Source: Rubripirellula lacrimiformis (lineage in GTDB: Bacteria > Planctomycetota > Planctomycetia > Pirellulales > Pirellulaceae). From it: a DNA stretch of 64,000 bases. Within the stretch, counting starts at the first letter, position 1. Each line of letters opens with the position of its first letter. A model generated the notes under the pieces. It was not told the DNA's origin, searched no databases, and worked only from the letters and a program-made list of their open reading frames with translations. The translations under genes and the position numbers were made by a program. Where the stretch lies: positions 5,146,001-5,210,000 of the forward strand of contig NZ_CP036525.1 of the NCBI RefSeq assembly GCF_007741535.1, read 5' to 3'. This document shows positions 18,284 through 27,380 of this stretch, piece by piece.

Positions 18284-18779
18284 AGCATCTCAATCAGCGA
18301 AAAGACCTGTCCCGTTGGTGGCGGCCTAGATTGTGTCGTCACGCGGTACGTCACGCCCCCCCCGACCGATCTCGGCTTTTCGTAGCGGAAGTCGTCACTA
18401 CGTTTCCCCAAACCGCATCACCGAAGCCCCCCCGACAAGGGTTGCAGGTTCGCGGCGGAGGGATGCCGAGTTCAGCAGTAATGACCAAAGCGGCCAATGA
18501 CTCGCCACCCGCGCCAACAACTCGGCAAAGCCAACGCATGGACGCGTAAAAGCAGGCGTTCGAACCTCGCATGGCGGGTGGTGTATGATCGTCGTTGATT
18601 CAAGGAATACTGAAACATCCGCCATCGCGGGTGCAACGCCAATCAGCATCGCCCCCCGCCTTTACCGCGGTGGAGCACCAACGAATTCAGCCTCCCTTCC
18701 CTCGCTCAACCCTTCCCTCGCTCAACCCTTCCCTCGCTCAACCCTTCCCTCGCTCAACCCCTCGCGACCGAACCTTCCT
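18284..18779. other. Intergenic region upstream of sigma factor and SGNH esterase
   Basis: About 500 bases between divergent genes. It holds promoters for both sides and, at its right end, a 16-bp tandem repeat (listed separately). Open frames that cross it have no homology I recognise and no ribosome-binding site. Confidence 0.5.
18696..18759. repeat. 16-bp tandem repeat, four perfect copies
   Basis: Unit CTTCCCTCGCTCAACC, four exact copies head to tail, ending 20 bases before the esterase ATG. The position covers the expected 5' leader of that gene. Confidence 0.95.
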
Positions 18780-19490
18780 ATGTACCGACGACTTGGCCTG
18801 CTGTTCTGTGCTCTGATCTGCGTTTGCGTTTCGGCGACGACGTCTTCGGCGCACGACGAACTGACAATCGGTTTGATCGGCGACTCCACCGTCGCGACAA
18901 CTTATGGCTGGGGCCCCGCTATCGAAAAACGATTCGACACGCACACCAAGGTCCTACATTTCGCCAAGAACGGAGCCACGCTGGATTCACTCTCGGACCG
19001 CCTAGACGTACTATTGAAACTGAATCCTGACTACGTGTTCATCCAATTCGGACACAATGACCAAAAGCGGTACGGCACGGACCAGTATCAAGAAAAGCTG
19101 ACGTCCTATGCCCAGCGAGTGAAGAACGCGGGCGGCAAAGCAGTCATTTTTAGCTCGGTCACTCGCCGAAACTTTGGCAAGGACGGAAAAATCTCGCCTC
19201 GACATGCAGGCTTGAAAGCCACGCTACCCGACTTTGCAAAAACAGCCGAAGCGGTCGCCAAGGAACAGGATGCTGCGTTTATCGACCTGTATCACCTCAG
19301 CGTCGAACACCACAATGCAATCGGGCCGGTGGCCAGCGCGGCCTACAACTCCGACGAGAACGACCGAACCCACTTCAGCCCAACCGGCGCCGATGCGATT
19401 GCCGACCTGATTGCCGGGCAACTGAAGACGATCGATCCGCGGATCGCCAAACACTTGGTCCCCCCGAAATCGGATTCGCCAGCGAACTAG
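18780..19490 (+). CDS. Secreted SGNH-hydrolase (rhamnogalacturonan acetylesterase-like)
   Basis: 236 residues with a signal peptide (LGLLFCALICVCVSATTSSA). All SGNH blocks are present: block I IGLIGDSTV (Ser nucleophile), block II Gly/Asn in AKNGATLDSL, block III FGHND, block V DRTHFSPTGA (Asp-x-x-His). GDSTV and the DxxH spacing match rhamnogalacturonan acetylesterase-type enzymes that deacetylate pectic or other polysaccharides outside the cytoplasm. The ATG at 18780 starts the signal peptide; the same frame is open to 18585 but that part is encoded by the tandem repeat and is unlikely to be translated. Substrate is not determinable. Confidence 0.88.
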   Translation: MYRRLGLLFCALICVCVSATTSSAHDELTIGLIGDSTVATTYGWGPAIEKRFDTHTKVLHFAKNGATLDSLSDRLDVLLKLNPDYVFIQFGHNDQKRYGTDQYQEKLTSYAQRVKNAGGKAVIFSSVTRRNFGKDGKISPRHAGLKATLPDFAKTAEAVAKEQDAAFIDLYHLSVEHHNAIGPVASAAYNSDENDRTHFSPTGADAIADLIAGQLKTIDPRIAKHLVPPKSDSPAN

Positions 19491-19532
19491 CAGCGGACTA
19501 GCAGCGAAAGCTGCCGTGGGGGGAGCCCCGAA

Positions 19533-19612
19533 CCAGGGCACGTCGATACCAGGGCACATCGATACCAGGGCACATCGATACCAGGGCACGTCGATACCAG
19601 GGCAAATGGAAA
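19533..19612. repeat. 16-bp tandem repeat downstream of the SGNH esterase
   Basis: Unit ACCAGGGCACGTCGAT (or with CATCGAT), four copies at 19533-19596 and a degenerate fifth to 19612. It fills the gap between the esterase stop and the convergent broken gene. Confidence 0.92.
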
Positions 19613-19625
19613 CCAGAGCAGCTGG

Positions 19626-20389
19626 CTACTCGGTTTGGATCGGTCCCATGTACTGATTCGCCACGACGACGTCATCAAACCAGACACGATTGACATGACC
19701 GGGCGTGCCGCTGGTCAGGTAGAGGTATAGCCAAACGAAGTTGACGTTCAGGTCCACTCGCCACGGCGGACCTTCAACGATTCATCGCGAACGGATAAAT
19801 TCCCCCAGCTTTGGCCACGCGGCGGGCTGGCACGCATGTCACACCAATAGGTGTAGTAGACCCAAGTCCAGCTTTTCCCAAACGGTTCGATGCCCACCCA
19901 GAATGACTTGTCGCCGTCGGTCGGTTGCCCGGCGCGGACAGAGGGCCAGCCGGTCGACGGATGATTGCCGCCAACGCAGGTTCCGAAATGATGAACCGGT
20001 TCACAGTCCTCTGCAAACTTGACGTACATCCGCGTGTAGATCTTGTCGTACCCTTCGTCGATCCTGCGATACAGGTCGGCTCCGGACCCTTTCTCGGCAA
20101 CCTGACTGATCAACATCGATTGGTTGCCATGACTGGACTCGGGCACATCTTCGCTCAGCGACATGACCTCGGGATTGCCAACGGTTTCCCATCTCTGGCC
20201 GATCGCGTCGAGATCGCCGAGTTCAAAGTTCTCGCAAAAGATCACGCTGGGATCGCTTTCGATTCCAATATCACGCGAATACTTCGCGGCAATCCCGCCT
20301 GAACCCGGCGGCTGCTGCCCGTCGACGCTCGGTGCAAACCCCAAGGCCAAAATCAAAACCGACAGCAGAAAGTGGTAGCGCACGGGCAT
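19626..20389 (-). pseudogene. Secreted protein gene with frameshift and probable internal deletion
   Basis: Starts with an ATG at 20389 and a signal peptide (PVRYHFLLSVLILALGFAPSVDG). The frame continues through VIFCENFELGDLDAIGQRW, KIYTRMYVKFAEDCEPVHHFGTCVGG and FWVGIEPFGKSWTWVYYTYW, a secreted beta-sandwich type common in planctomycetes (lectin/glucanase-like; function unknown), then stops at 19748 right after RRGEWT. In the next frame, immediately beyond, a coherent ending reads LNVNFVWLYLYLTSGTPGH then VNRVWFDDVVVANQYMGPI, stopping at 19626. This end belongs to the same kind of protein. I infer that a frameshift, probably with loss of the segment usually lying between GEW and the NVNFVW strand, disrupted the gene. 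A sequencing error is possible but would not explain the short spacing. Confidence 0.7.
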
Positions 20390-20450
20390 CGGGCAAGCCA
20401 AAGTGTGGGAGGAAATCTCTTCCGGTCATCCGGTCGTTCCACTGCGATCG

Positions 20451-21311
20451 CTACTGGTGGTCCGAAGCCGCACTGAATCGTTCGGCAAGGAAGGCGATCA
20501 TGGTGTCGCCGGCCAACTCGTAATACTTGCCCAGATTGTGGTTGGTGTCCTTTAGCGTGACCGTCTTGTGCGTGATCCCCAGCGGCTGAAGGGTCTTTGC
20601 CAAAGGAATGAAAGCGTCCGGCCGATCTTGGTCTCCATTGATCGTCAACAGTGCGAAGCCATGCCGTTTCAGCTTGTCGGCGTGATCGATTGCGGCCGGC
20701 AATAGCGGACTGTCTTCGCCACTGCCACGCCACGACAAAGCACCTCCCCAACTTCCCGCCGCACAAAATAGTCCGGGGTGCTCAATGGCCAACGATACCG
20801 ATCCAGCGCCACCCATCGAAAACCCCGCCACCGCTCGGCCGGACGGATTCCGGTTGGTTGGATACTCAGCATCGATCAACGGGATCAGCTCGTCCACAAT
20901 CATCGTTTCGACGTCGCCGCGATAGCCGCTCATCCCACCGTTGGGGAACACGCAAATCGTTGGCGGAAACTGGTCTTGGCGGATGGCGGCCGCGACGCGC
21001 GACGCAAAGCCTGCCGAATCCGACGCCTCCGACCCGCCCGCCCCATGCAGGAAATAGATCACTGGATATCGGGTGGCGGCGTCACCGTCCAAGCCTGGGG
21101 GCGTCCAGACGACGTAACCGACGTCATGCCCCATCGCCCCACTGGGCAGCACATGATGAACCAGACCTTTCACGTCCGGGATCTTCGGATTGACCCATTG
21201 AATCTCGCGTTTGCGGGTAACCTCGCGTCTGCCGGCGGCTGCCCCTTTTTCCTGGGACGAAACCTGTTGTGGAATCAACAAAAGTGCCACGATCAGAATC
21301 GAATTTCGCAT
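20451..21311 (-). CDS. Secreted alpha/beta-hydrolase esterase
   Basis: 286 residues, esterase-D / feruloyl-esterase-like fold. Signal peptide MRNSILIVALLLIPQQVSSQ; oxyanion strand VIYFLHGAGG; nucleophile elbow AVAGFSMGGAGS (Ser); acid Asp in LLTINGDQDRPD region; His in KDTNHNLGKYYEL. These are the catalytic Ser-Asp-His elements. The ATG at 21311 begins the signal peptide; the frame extends nine codons to a TTG. It lies 62 bases upstream of the broken secreted-protein gene, on the same strand, suggesting a former two-gene unit for an extracellular substrate. Exact substrate unknown. Confidence 0.85.
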   Translation of the reverse strand: MRNSILIVALLLIPQQVSSQEKGAAAGRREVTRKREIQWVNPKIPDVKGLVHHVLPSGAMGHDVGYVVWTPPGLDGDAATRYPVIYFLHGAGGSEASDSAGFASRVAAAIRQDQFPPTICVFPNGGMSGYRGDVETMIVDELIPLIDAEYPTNRNPSGRAVAGFSMGGAGSVSLAIEHPGLFCAAGSWGGALSWRGSGEDSPLLPAAIDHADKLKRHGFALLTINGDQDRPDAFIPLAKTLQPLGITHKTVTLKDTNHNLGKYYELAGDTMIAFLAERFSAASDHQ

Positions 21312-21454
21312 GCTTTGGTTCGGCCGTTTACGAGTCAATCAACAAACCTTGGACGGTCTTGGTCACCGGTCAGTTTAATGGAAACAGACCGCTGACATCG
21401 GCATGATGCGACTCGACTTCGGGGCGCCCGTTTTACGTGACGGCTAGTGACCGA

Positions 21455-23947
21455 CTAGCGACACAGAAACGGTGCGGTCCGGCTCTTCTTGGACTTGGCG
21501 ACTTTCGCAGGTGGCCCCTGGGCGACAATCCGCCCGCCCTTATCGCCGGCCCCAGGCCCGATGTCGATGATCCAGTCACTGTTGCTGGCAACCTGCATGT
21601 CGTGTTCGACCATGATGACGGTGTTGCCCGCCTCCACCAGCCCGTTCAACTGAGACATCAACATCGACACGTCCGCCGGATGCAGCCCCGTGGTTGGTTC
21701 ATCCAGGACGTACAGAGTGTCGCCACGCTGTGCACGCTGCAGCTCGGACGCCAGCTTGATTCGTTGCGCCTCGCCGCCCGACAACTCAGTCGCAGGCTGA
21801 CCAAGACGCAGGTAGCCGAGACCGACGTGCAACAGGGCATCGAGTGCACGCAGCACCGGTGTTTCATCCGCGAAAAATGCGTGTGCCGATTCGACGGTCA
21901 GGTCCAGCACTTCGGCGATGTTCTTGTCCCGATAGGTGACTTCAAGCGTGGCATCGTTGTAACGTTGCCCGCGACAAACCGGACACGGCGTATAGACGCT
22001 AGGCAGAAACAACAATTCAACGCTGACGAAGCCCGCCCCTTCGCAGTTCGGACAGCGTCCCTTGGCAACATTGAACGAAAACCGACCGGCATCGTATCGA
22101 CGGGATTTTGCTTTGCGAGTCAACGCAAACAACTTGCGGACGTGATCGAACAAACCGGTGTAGGTGGCTAGGTTCGATCGAGGCGTTCGACCGATCGGTT
22201 TCTGATCGACGGTGATCAAACGTCGGACATGATCCATACCGTCGACGATGCTTCCGCCGGTCGACGTTTCTAGCTCTTGCTCCAACAGGTCGGCTTCGCC
22301 CTCGGGAGCATCGACCTCTTTCTTTTGACCGAGCGCTTCGCCGACCAGTTCGACCACTGCCTGACTGACCAAGCTCGATTTCCCGGAACCCGACACGCCG
22401 GTAACGGTCGTCAGCACGCCAAGCGGAAAATCGGCGTCTAGACCGCAAAGATTGTTCCGCTGGACTTGCTGCAACTTCAGCCAGCCCGTGGGCTGGCGCA
22501 GCGCGTGCTGGGATTCGGGTTGGGGCGAAAACAGACACTTGGCCGTGTGCGACTCTTTGACTTCACGCAAACCGTCTAGCGGGCCACTGTAAACCACTTC
22601 GCCGCCGTGGGTCCCTGCCTGCGGTCCGATATCGACGATCCAATCCGCATGCTCGATCACGCTGACGTCGTGCTCGACGACAAATAACGAATTGCCAGAC
22701 TGTTTCAGTTCGTCCAAGGCCCCCAACAGTGCCTTGGTGTCGGCCGGATGCAGACCCGCCGAGGGTTCATCAAGAACGTAGACGACGCCGAAGAGTTGCG
22801 AGCGAATTTGAGTGGCCAATCGCAACCGCTGCAATTCGCCTGGCGATAGGGTGGGCGTGCTGCGTTGCAGTGACAAGTATCCCAAACCAAGGTTGGTCAG
22901 CGCTTCGACACGGGCCAGAATGTCGCTGGCAATCCGCTGGGCGACAATCGCTTTCTCGCGATGCAGATCGCTTGCCGATGGTTTTGCATCGGCAGCATCA
23001 CGCAACCGCACAGCCAGTTCGGTCAGCGTCAATTGAGACAATTCGCCAATGTCCAGCCCCGCAAACTTGACCGACAACGATTCACGCTTCAGCTTTTTCC
23101 CATCACAGTCCGGACACTGTGAAATCTGCATGAACTGCGAGACACGTTTCTTGGTGCGGTGACTCTGCGTCGTCGTGAACGAATGCAGCACGTAGCGACG
23201 GGCGCTGGTGAAGGTCCCCATGTACCTTGGCGCTGCGGACTGCTGCGGATCACCGGCTTCGCTTAGGCCCGACCGTGTGTAGACGGGAACGACGGGAGTT
23301 TCGTCGGTAAATAAAATCCAGTCGCGAGTCTTCTTGGGTAACTTCTTCCACGGCTTGTCGATGTCATGACCGAGCGAAACCAGAATGTCACGCAGGTTTT
23401 GGCCCTGCCAGGCCGGCGGCCAAGCGGCAATAGCCTGCTCTCGAATCGACTTGGTGTCGTCGGGAACCAACAACTTTTCCGTTACCTCGAACACCCGACC
23501 GATGCCGTGACACCTGGGACATGCCCCCTCGGGCGTATTCGGCGAAAACGAATCGGCATACAGAATTTTCTGGCCGCGAGGATACTGACCGGCACGCGAA
23601 TACAGCATGCGGAGGCCGTTGGAGATCGTCGTGACGCTGCCCACCGATGAACGCGCCGACGGGGTTCCCCGCTGCTGTTGGAGCGCCACCGCGGGCGGCA
23701 ACCCATCGATCGCATCGACGTCCGGTTCCCCCACCTGGTCGATCAATCGGCGTGCGTAGGGTGATACCGAATCGAGATACCGACGCTGCGATTCGGCGAA
23801 CAACGTGCCAAAGGCCAGCGAAGACTTTCCCGAACCCGAGATCCCCGTGAAGACAACGAGGGCGTTCCGAGGCAAATCGACGTCGATATTCTTCAGATTG
23901 TGGACACGCGCCCCCCGCACTTGAATGCAGTGGTCTGGGTCACACAG
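21455..23947 (-). CDS. uvrA: UvrA-family excinuclease ATPase (short, UvrA2-like)
   Basis: Two ABC ATPase modules for DNA-damage recognition. Seen: Walker [16 protein letters not shown], first zinc cluster [12 protein letters not shown], signature [12 protein letters not shown], Walker [12 protein letters not shown]; second Walker [12 protein letters not shown], second zinc cluster CPNCEGAGF...CPVCRGQRY, signature [15 protein letters not shown], Walker [12 protein letters not shown]. About 830 residues against about 940 for housekeeping UvrA, with [18 protein letters not shown] as in UvrA. The start is unresolved: the frame has no ATG before [15 protein letters not shown]; candidates are CTG (23947), GTG (23920) or another rare codon. 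The longer frame to 24313 runs through a tandem repeat, a terminator and a tRNA, so it is not real. UvrA2-type proteins are linked to DNA-drug tolerance; this is family knowledge, not shown here. Confidence 0.85.
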   Translation of the reverse strand: MCDPDHCIQVRGARVHNLKNIDVDLPRNALVVFTGISGSGKSSLAFGTLFAESQRRYLDSVSPYARRLIDQVGEPDVDAIDGLPPAVALQQQRGTPSARSSVGSVTTISNGLRMLYSRAGQYPRGQKILYADSFSPNTPEGACPRCHGIGRVFEVTEKLLVPDDTKSIREQAIAAWPPAWQGQNLRDILVSLGHDIDKPWKKLPKKTRDWILFTDETPVVPVYTRSGLSEAGDPQQSAAPRYMGTFTSARRYVLHSFTTTQSHRTKKRVSQFMQISQCPDCDGKKLKRESLSVKFAGLDIGELSQLTLTELAVRLRDAADAKPSASDLHREKAIVAQRIASDILARVEALTNLGLGYLSLQRSTPTLSPGELQRLRLATQIRSQLFGVVYVLDEPSAGLHPADTKALLGALDELKQSGNSLFVVEHDVSVIEHADWIVDIGPQAGTHGGEVVYSGPLDGLREVKESHTAKCLFSPQPESQHALRQPTGWLKLQQVQRNNLCGLDADFPLGVLTTVTGVSGSGKSSLVSQAVVELVGEALGQKKEVDAPEGEADLLEQELETSTGGSIVDGMDHVRRLITVDQKPIGRTPRSNLATYTGLFDHVRKLFALTRKAKSRRYDAGRFSFNVAKGRCPNCEGAGFVSVELLFLPSVYTPCPVCRGQRYNDATLEVTYRDKNIAEVLDLTVESAHAFFADETPVLRALDALLHVGLGYLRLGQPATELSGGEAQRIKLASELQRAQRGDTLYVLDEPTTGLHPADVSMLMSQLNGLVEAGNTVIMVEHDMQVASNSDWIIDIGPGAGDKGGRIVAQGPPAKVAKSKKSRTAPFLCR

Positions 23948-24050
23948 GACGTTCTTGGCTTTTTTCCGAGCGATGACTGATTCTCGTAAGGGGAGAGTTG
24001 GGCAACCGGTGCTTTGACCCCGGCAATCGACGCGGCTGCCTCGGCCGCAA

Positions 24051-24133
24051 AAAACACGTGACGCCCGAAAACACGTGACGCCCGAAAACACTGGCAGCCC
24101 GAAAACACTGGCAGCCCGAAAACGCTGGACACC
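24051..24133. repeat. 17-bp tandem repeat between uvrA-like gene and tRNA-Ser
   Basis: Unit AAAACACGTGACGCCCG twice, then the variant AAAACACTGGCAGCCCG twice, then a partial fifth copy. It adjoins the tRNA terminator and precedes the uvrA-like coding region. Confidence 0.92.
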
Positions 24134-24176
24134 AAAAAAAACACCCCACAGAACAAGTGTTCTGCGGGGTGTTTTT
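24132..24176 (-). terminator. Intrinsic terminator of tRNA-Ser
   Basis: On the minus strand, AACACCCCGCAGAACA and TGTTCTGTGGGGTGTT pair almost perfectly (one wobble) and a run of eight T follows. It lies 9 bases past the tRNA 3' end. Confidence 0.9.
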
Positions 24177-24184
24177 ATCGTTAG

Positions 24185-24267
24185 CGGAGGACACGAGACT
24201 CGAACTCGCAGCCCCTTGCGGGGTACCTCAGTTCCAGTGAGGCCGCTCACCAATTCGCTTATCCTCC
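24185..24267 (-). tRNA. tRNA-Ser (anticodon GGA)
   Basis: 83 bases, no encoded CCA. Acceptor GGAGGAT pairs with GTCCTCC, discriminator G. Anticodon stem CCTCA/TGAGG holds the loop CTGGAAC, giving anticodon GGA, reading UCC and UCU. Variable arm CCCC-GCAA-GGGG marks a class II tRNA, and the T arm is GCGAG-TTCGAGT-CTCGT. The short D stem is the weakest part. Confidence 0.93.
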
Positions 24268-24373
24268 GTTGCCGCCGGCTATTCCCAGCGACGGGTGTTC
24301 TCGAGCGACGCATATCTTGGCCGCTCGGAACGTTTTGATCAAGGTCGGATACGCTGCCCCAACCAAGAAATCG

Positions 24374-25765
24374 TTACAGCGATGTTTTTGCACCGCTGAT
24401 CAGCTTGATGAATTCATCATTACTGACAAACCGCCCCAACTGCTTGGTCAATTGTTCCATGGCATCGCAGGGGTGCATCGAACTGAGCGTTCGTCGCAGC
24501 ATCGTGACCGCTTCGTAGGTTTCTTCGTCGTGCAACAATTCTTCGCGGCGGGTACCGCTCTGCGAAATGTCGATCGAAGGCCAAACGCGGCGATCGGCCA
24601 AGCGGCGATCCAGGACCAATTCCATGTTCCCGGTCCCCTTGAACTCTTGGAAAATCGCTTCGTCCATCCGGCTGTTCGTATCGACCAGGCAGGTGCCCAC
24701 GATCGTCAACGAACCACCTTCTTGGAAGGCGCGAGCGGTGGCGAACAATTTCTTCGGCACGTCCATCGCCTTGATGTCCAAACCACCCGACATGGTTGCT
24801 CCGCCACGACCGGATCGCCCCACCCACTTATTGAAGGCACGAGCCAATCGGGTGATCGAATCGAGCATCAGGAACACATCTTGGCCCATTTCGGCCAAGC
24901 GTTTCGCCCGATCGATGACCAATTGGCTAAGCCGAACATGACTTTCGACGTCCATATCCAGACTGCTAGCGATGACTTCGCCGTTGACGATGTTCCGCTT
25001 CATGTCCGTGACCTCTTCGGGTCGCTCGTCAATCAACAGCACCATCAATTTGACGTTGGGATGATTCTCTGCCATCCCAGTCGCGATGTCCTGCAGCATG
25101 ATCGTTTTACCGCTGCGGGGCGGGGCGACGATCAAGGCTCGTTGGCCCAGTCCCATCGGAGCCAGAAGATCGATCACACGGTTGGTGACCGGTCGCTGAC
25201 CGCGTTCAAGACGCAGCCACTTTTCTGGGTTGATGGCCGTCAGAGTGTCGAAGTTCGGGACTTCCGGATAATCCTCGGGCTTGATGCCGTCCACGTCCAG
25301 GATCTCGCGAACTCGCGGTCCCTGTTGGCGGCGTGCCTCTTGGACCATCGCTTTGATCTGGACACCTTGTCGGAGCCCGAACTTTTCGATCATCGTGCCC
25401 GGCACAAATGGATCGCTTCGTTCGCGAGAGTAGTTGTTTTCGGTGGTCCGCAGGAATCCGTAACCATTGGGATGCAGTTCCAGAATGCCTTCGCCTTCTA
25501 GCAGCGGAGCATCGTTGGAGATTTCTGGTTCGCGATCGACACCACCGTTTTGGTTGTTGCCATTGCCGCCTCCACCGCCGCCTCCGCCACCACCGCCTCG
25601 GCGACGACGACGAACACGAGGTTTTCCGTTTTGGCCACCGCCACCGCCTTGGCCTTGGCCACCACCGCCGCCACCACCTTGGCCTCCGCCGTGATTGGGC
25701 CCGTTACCGTTGCCCGAACCACCGGAACCATTCCGATTGCGATTACTGCGTTTCTTTTTCGCCAT
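24374..25765 (-). CDS. rho: Transcription termination factor Rho with Gly/Arg-rich N-terminus
   Basis: 463 residues. Residues about 1-80 are low complexity (Gly, Asn, Gln, with a run of five Arg) and replace the usual N-terminal helix bundle. The primary RNA-binding cold-shock-type domain follows (GILELHPNGYGFLRT, DPFVPGTMIEKFGLRQG). ATPase core: Walker A VAPPRSGKTIMLQ, Walker B KLMVLLIDERPEEVTDM, Q-loop region TMSGGLDIKAMDVPK, R-loop GTGNMELVLDRRLADRRVWP and arginine-finger region SGTRREELL. All catalytic elements of a working RNA helicase are present, so this is the housekeeping Rho. The gene stands alone; the ATG is the only plausible start. The about 1 kb upstream of it carries no gene and could hold a leader. 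Confidence 0.96.
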   Translation of the reverse strand: MAKKKRSNRNRNGSGGSGNGNGPNHGGGQGGGGGGGQGQGGGGGQNGKPRVRRRRRGGGGGGGGGGGNGNNQNGGVDREPEISNDAPLLEGEGILELHPNGYGFLRTTENNYSRERSDPFVPGTMIEKFGLRQGVQIKAMVQEARRQQGPRVREILDVDGIKPEDYPEVPNFDTLTAINPEKWLRLERGQRPVTNRVIDLLAPMGLGQRALIVAPPRSGKTIMLQDIATGMAENHPNVKLMVLLIDERPEEVTDMKRNIVNGEVIASSLDMDVESHVRLSQLVIDRAKRLAEMGQDVFLMLDSITRLARAFNKWVGRSGRGGATMSGGLDIKAMDVPKKLFATARAFQEGGSLTIVGTCLVDTNSRMDEAIFQEFKGTGNMELVLDRRLADRRVWPSIDISQSGTRREELLHDEETYEAVTMLRRTLSSMHPCDAMEQLTKQLGRFVSNDEFIKLISGAKTSL

Positions 25766-26797
25766 TTGTCATCCAGAAGGCTAAGCCGATGCCGATTCGC
25801 TCTTCGTCATTCTCCTGCCTGCGGGGGCAAAGGAGAAACAAGAACGGGCAAGGGGGTCAGCGAGTTTGAAGAAGTACCGCATCGTTAGGAACGAAGGAAT
25901 AAAGCTCTGGAAATAGAAATCGCGGTTCATTTCTATCAGAGACGCCGGTTGCACCGTTCTGCGACTGCCAACACCCCACCACCGTGACGGGCTGGCAATC
26001 AAAATGCCATGCTCGTATCGCTGGTCACGCCAATGAACATCACCAAACGGCGATCAATGACGGGGGAAAGCCAACAGAATCAGATCAGTGCCGAATCGAA
26101 ATCGTGGAAACAGATATTCGTTTTGTCGAAGGGACCAGCCAATGAAATCGCCAGCGGACCGAAACACGATTCGACGGAAAGCTTCATTGCCCAGAAGGCA
26201 CAACATCAGTGACAGGACTGCGAATACATCCCAGACCTGCGTTTAACGAGCGAGATGACCAACAATGGCATAACACTCGGCGGCATCAGAAGGACCGATT
26301 CCGCATCGAATTACCGAATGAAATTCGTCCAGACCGTCAACAAGACGGTGTCTGGGTAAACTTCGCGAAAAAATTGCCGGCGTCCTACGCCGAAAACTAC
26401 TCGCATCGAAGCAGCGGTAACATCAAACCGCCGTGTGTCTCCGATTGATTTGACCTGGGAGTCCAGTCTCAATATTGATCAAGACCCCAAATCCAGGGTC
26501 GCCAGTTTCCTCGGCTAGATCATGCGGTCGCGTCAAGCGGGGTCGCGGTTGAGAGGGACAAAGCCAGGTCGTCCGGGAGAGGTGTCAGATCGACAACCGG
26601 CCAAGACATCTGTGTCTAAGACCAGGGATGCCGAATCAGCACCTTCATGACTTTTCTGAAATATAACCTGCTGACCCCCAATGTCAAGCCCGGAATTGCC
26701 ACCCCTGATGCCAGCTGAACTTTTTCTCTCCCGAAAAGGCAAATTCTTCGGTCCCCCGAATTCGATAGAATCTCGTTCCCAGACCGCCTGCCCAGCT
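25766..26797. other. About 1 kb without a supported gene, upstream of rho
   Basis: Short frames occur on both strands, but none shows a ribosome-binding site, family motif or coding-like composition. The sequence is somewhat AT-richer than its neighbours. It must contain the rho promoter; a long Rho leader with Rho-dependent autoregulation is possible, as in other bacteria, but no specific element could be identified. Confidence 0.4.
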
Positions 26798-27262
26798 TCA
26801 CGCCAGATCGATCGGCGAGATCAGATGCGACGTCACCGGTCGTCCGTCGATCACATGTTCTTTCAAAATCCGGTCGATCACCTGCGGCGTACAGGATCCG
26901 TACCACAAGCCGTCGGGCATCACCGCCATGATCGGACCACCCCGGCAAACTCCAATGCAGCCGACCGCGACTCGCATGGCACGAACCGAATCGTTCGATT
27001 TCGATGACTTCAGCCCCCACTGTTTCATCCGGCTCTTCAAGTGTTTCCAGGCGGCCGCCATTTCTTTCCCGCTGGCACATTTGGCCGTCTTTCGGTCCAT
27101 GCACATCAGGATCACTTTCTGGCCGGGACCGAGTCCCAACTTTTTTGACCGAGAGCGAGCAGACTTCAAATCGGGCTTCGGCAACGGGGCCAAGCGGTCT
27201 GCCCCACTGCGGTCAGCGGGCGACTCAGCGGCCGATTTGCGTGCTCCGGCGTCATCTTTCAC
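26798..27262 (-). CDS. Thioredoxin-like [2Fe-2S] ferredoxin
   Basis: 154 residues. The first 45 are charged and probably disordered; the rest matches thioredoxin-like 2Fe-2S ferredoxins (NuoE-like/Fd1 type). Cysteines in KVILMCMDRKTAKC (C-x8-C) and VGCIGVCRGGP (C-x3-C) are the four iron-sulfur ligands, followed by the family ending MAVMPDGLWYGSCTPQVIDRIL then EHVIDGRPV. The start is a GTG at 27262 with CGGAG upstream. It is divergent from the next small gene and lies near a bacterioferritin, which hints at an iron-related neighbourhood. Electron partner unknown. Confidence 0.85.
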   Translation of the reverse strand: MKDDAGARKSAAESPADRSGADRLAPLPKPDLKSARSRSKKLGLGPGQKVILMCMDRKTAKCASGKEMAAAWKHLKSRMKQWGLKSSKSNDSVRAMRVAVGCIGVCRGGPIMAVMPDGLWYGSCTPQVIDRILKEHVIDGRPVTSHLISPIDLA

Positions 27263-27380
27263 AGCGAAAAGCTCCGATCAGGAGGATGGAAACGATTGTT
27301 TTAGTCGTTGACGGCCCCACCAGACGGGATACCATTATGCTACTGAGAACGGTTATCAACAATATCGCCCGAGCCACTTG

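Noticed and set aside
18696-19612. CRISPR or toxin-antitoxin locus around the short tandem repeats
   Set aside because: Units are head to tail without spacers, and adjacent genes are an esterase and a broken secreted protein.
21455-24267. Integrated mobile element at tRNA-Ser
   Set aside because: No integrase, attachment-site duplication or atypical genes found next to the tRNA.
23948-24313. N-terminal extension of the UvrA-like protein
   Set aside because: The sequence is a tandem repeat, a terminator and a tRNA, so it cannot be a real protein start.
26009-26448. Two small plus-strand frames upstream of the ferredoxin
   Set aside because: No ribosome-binding site, no motif and no coding-like composition.
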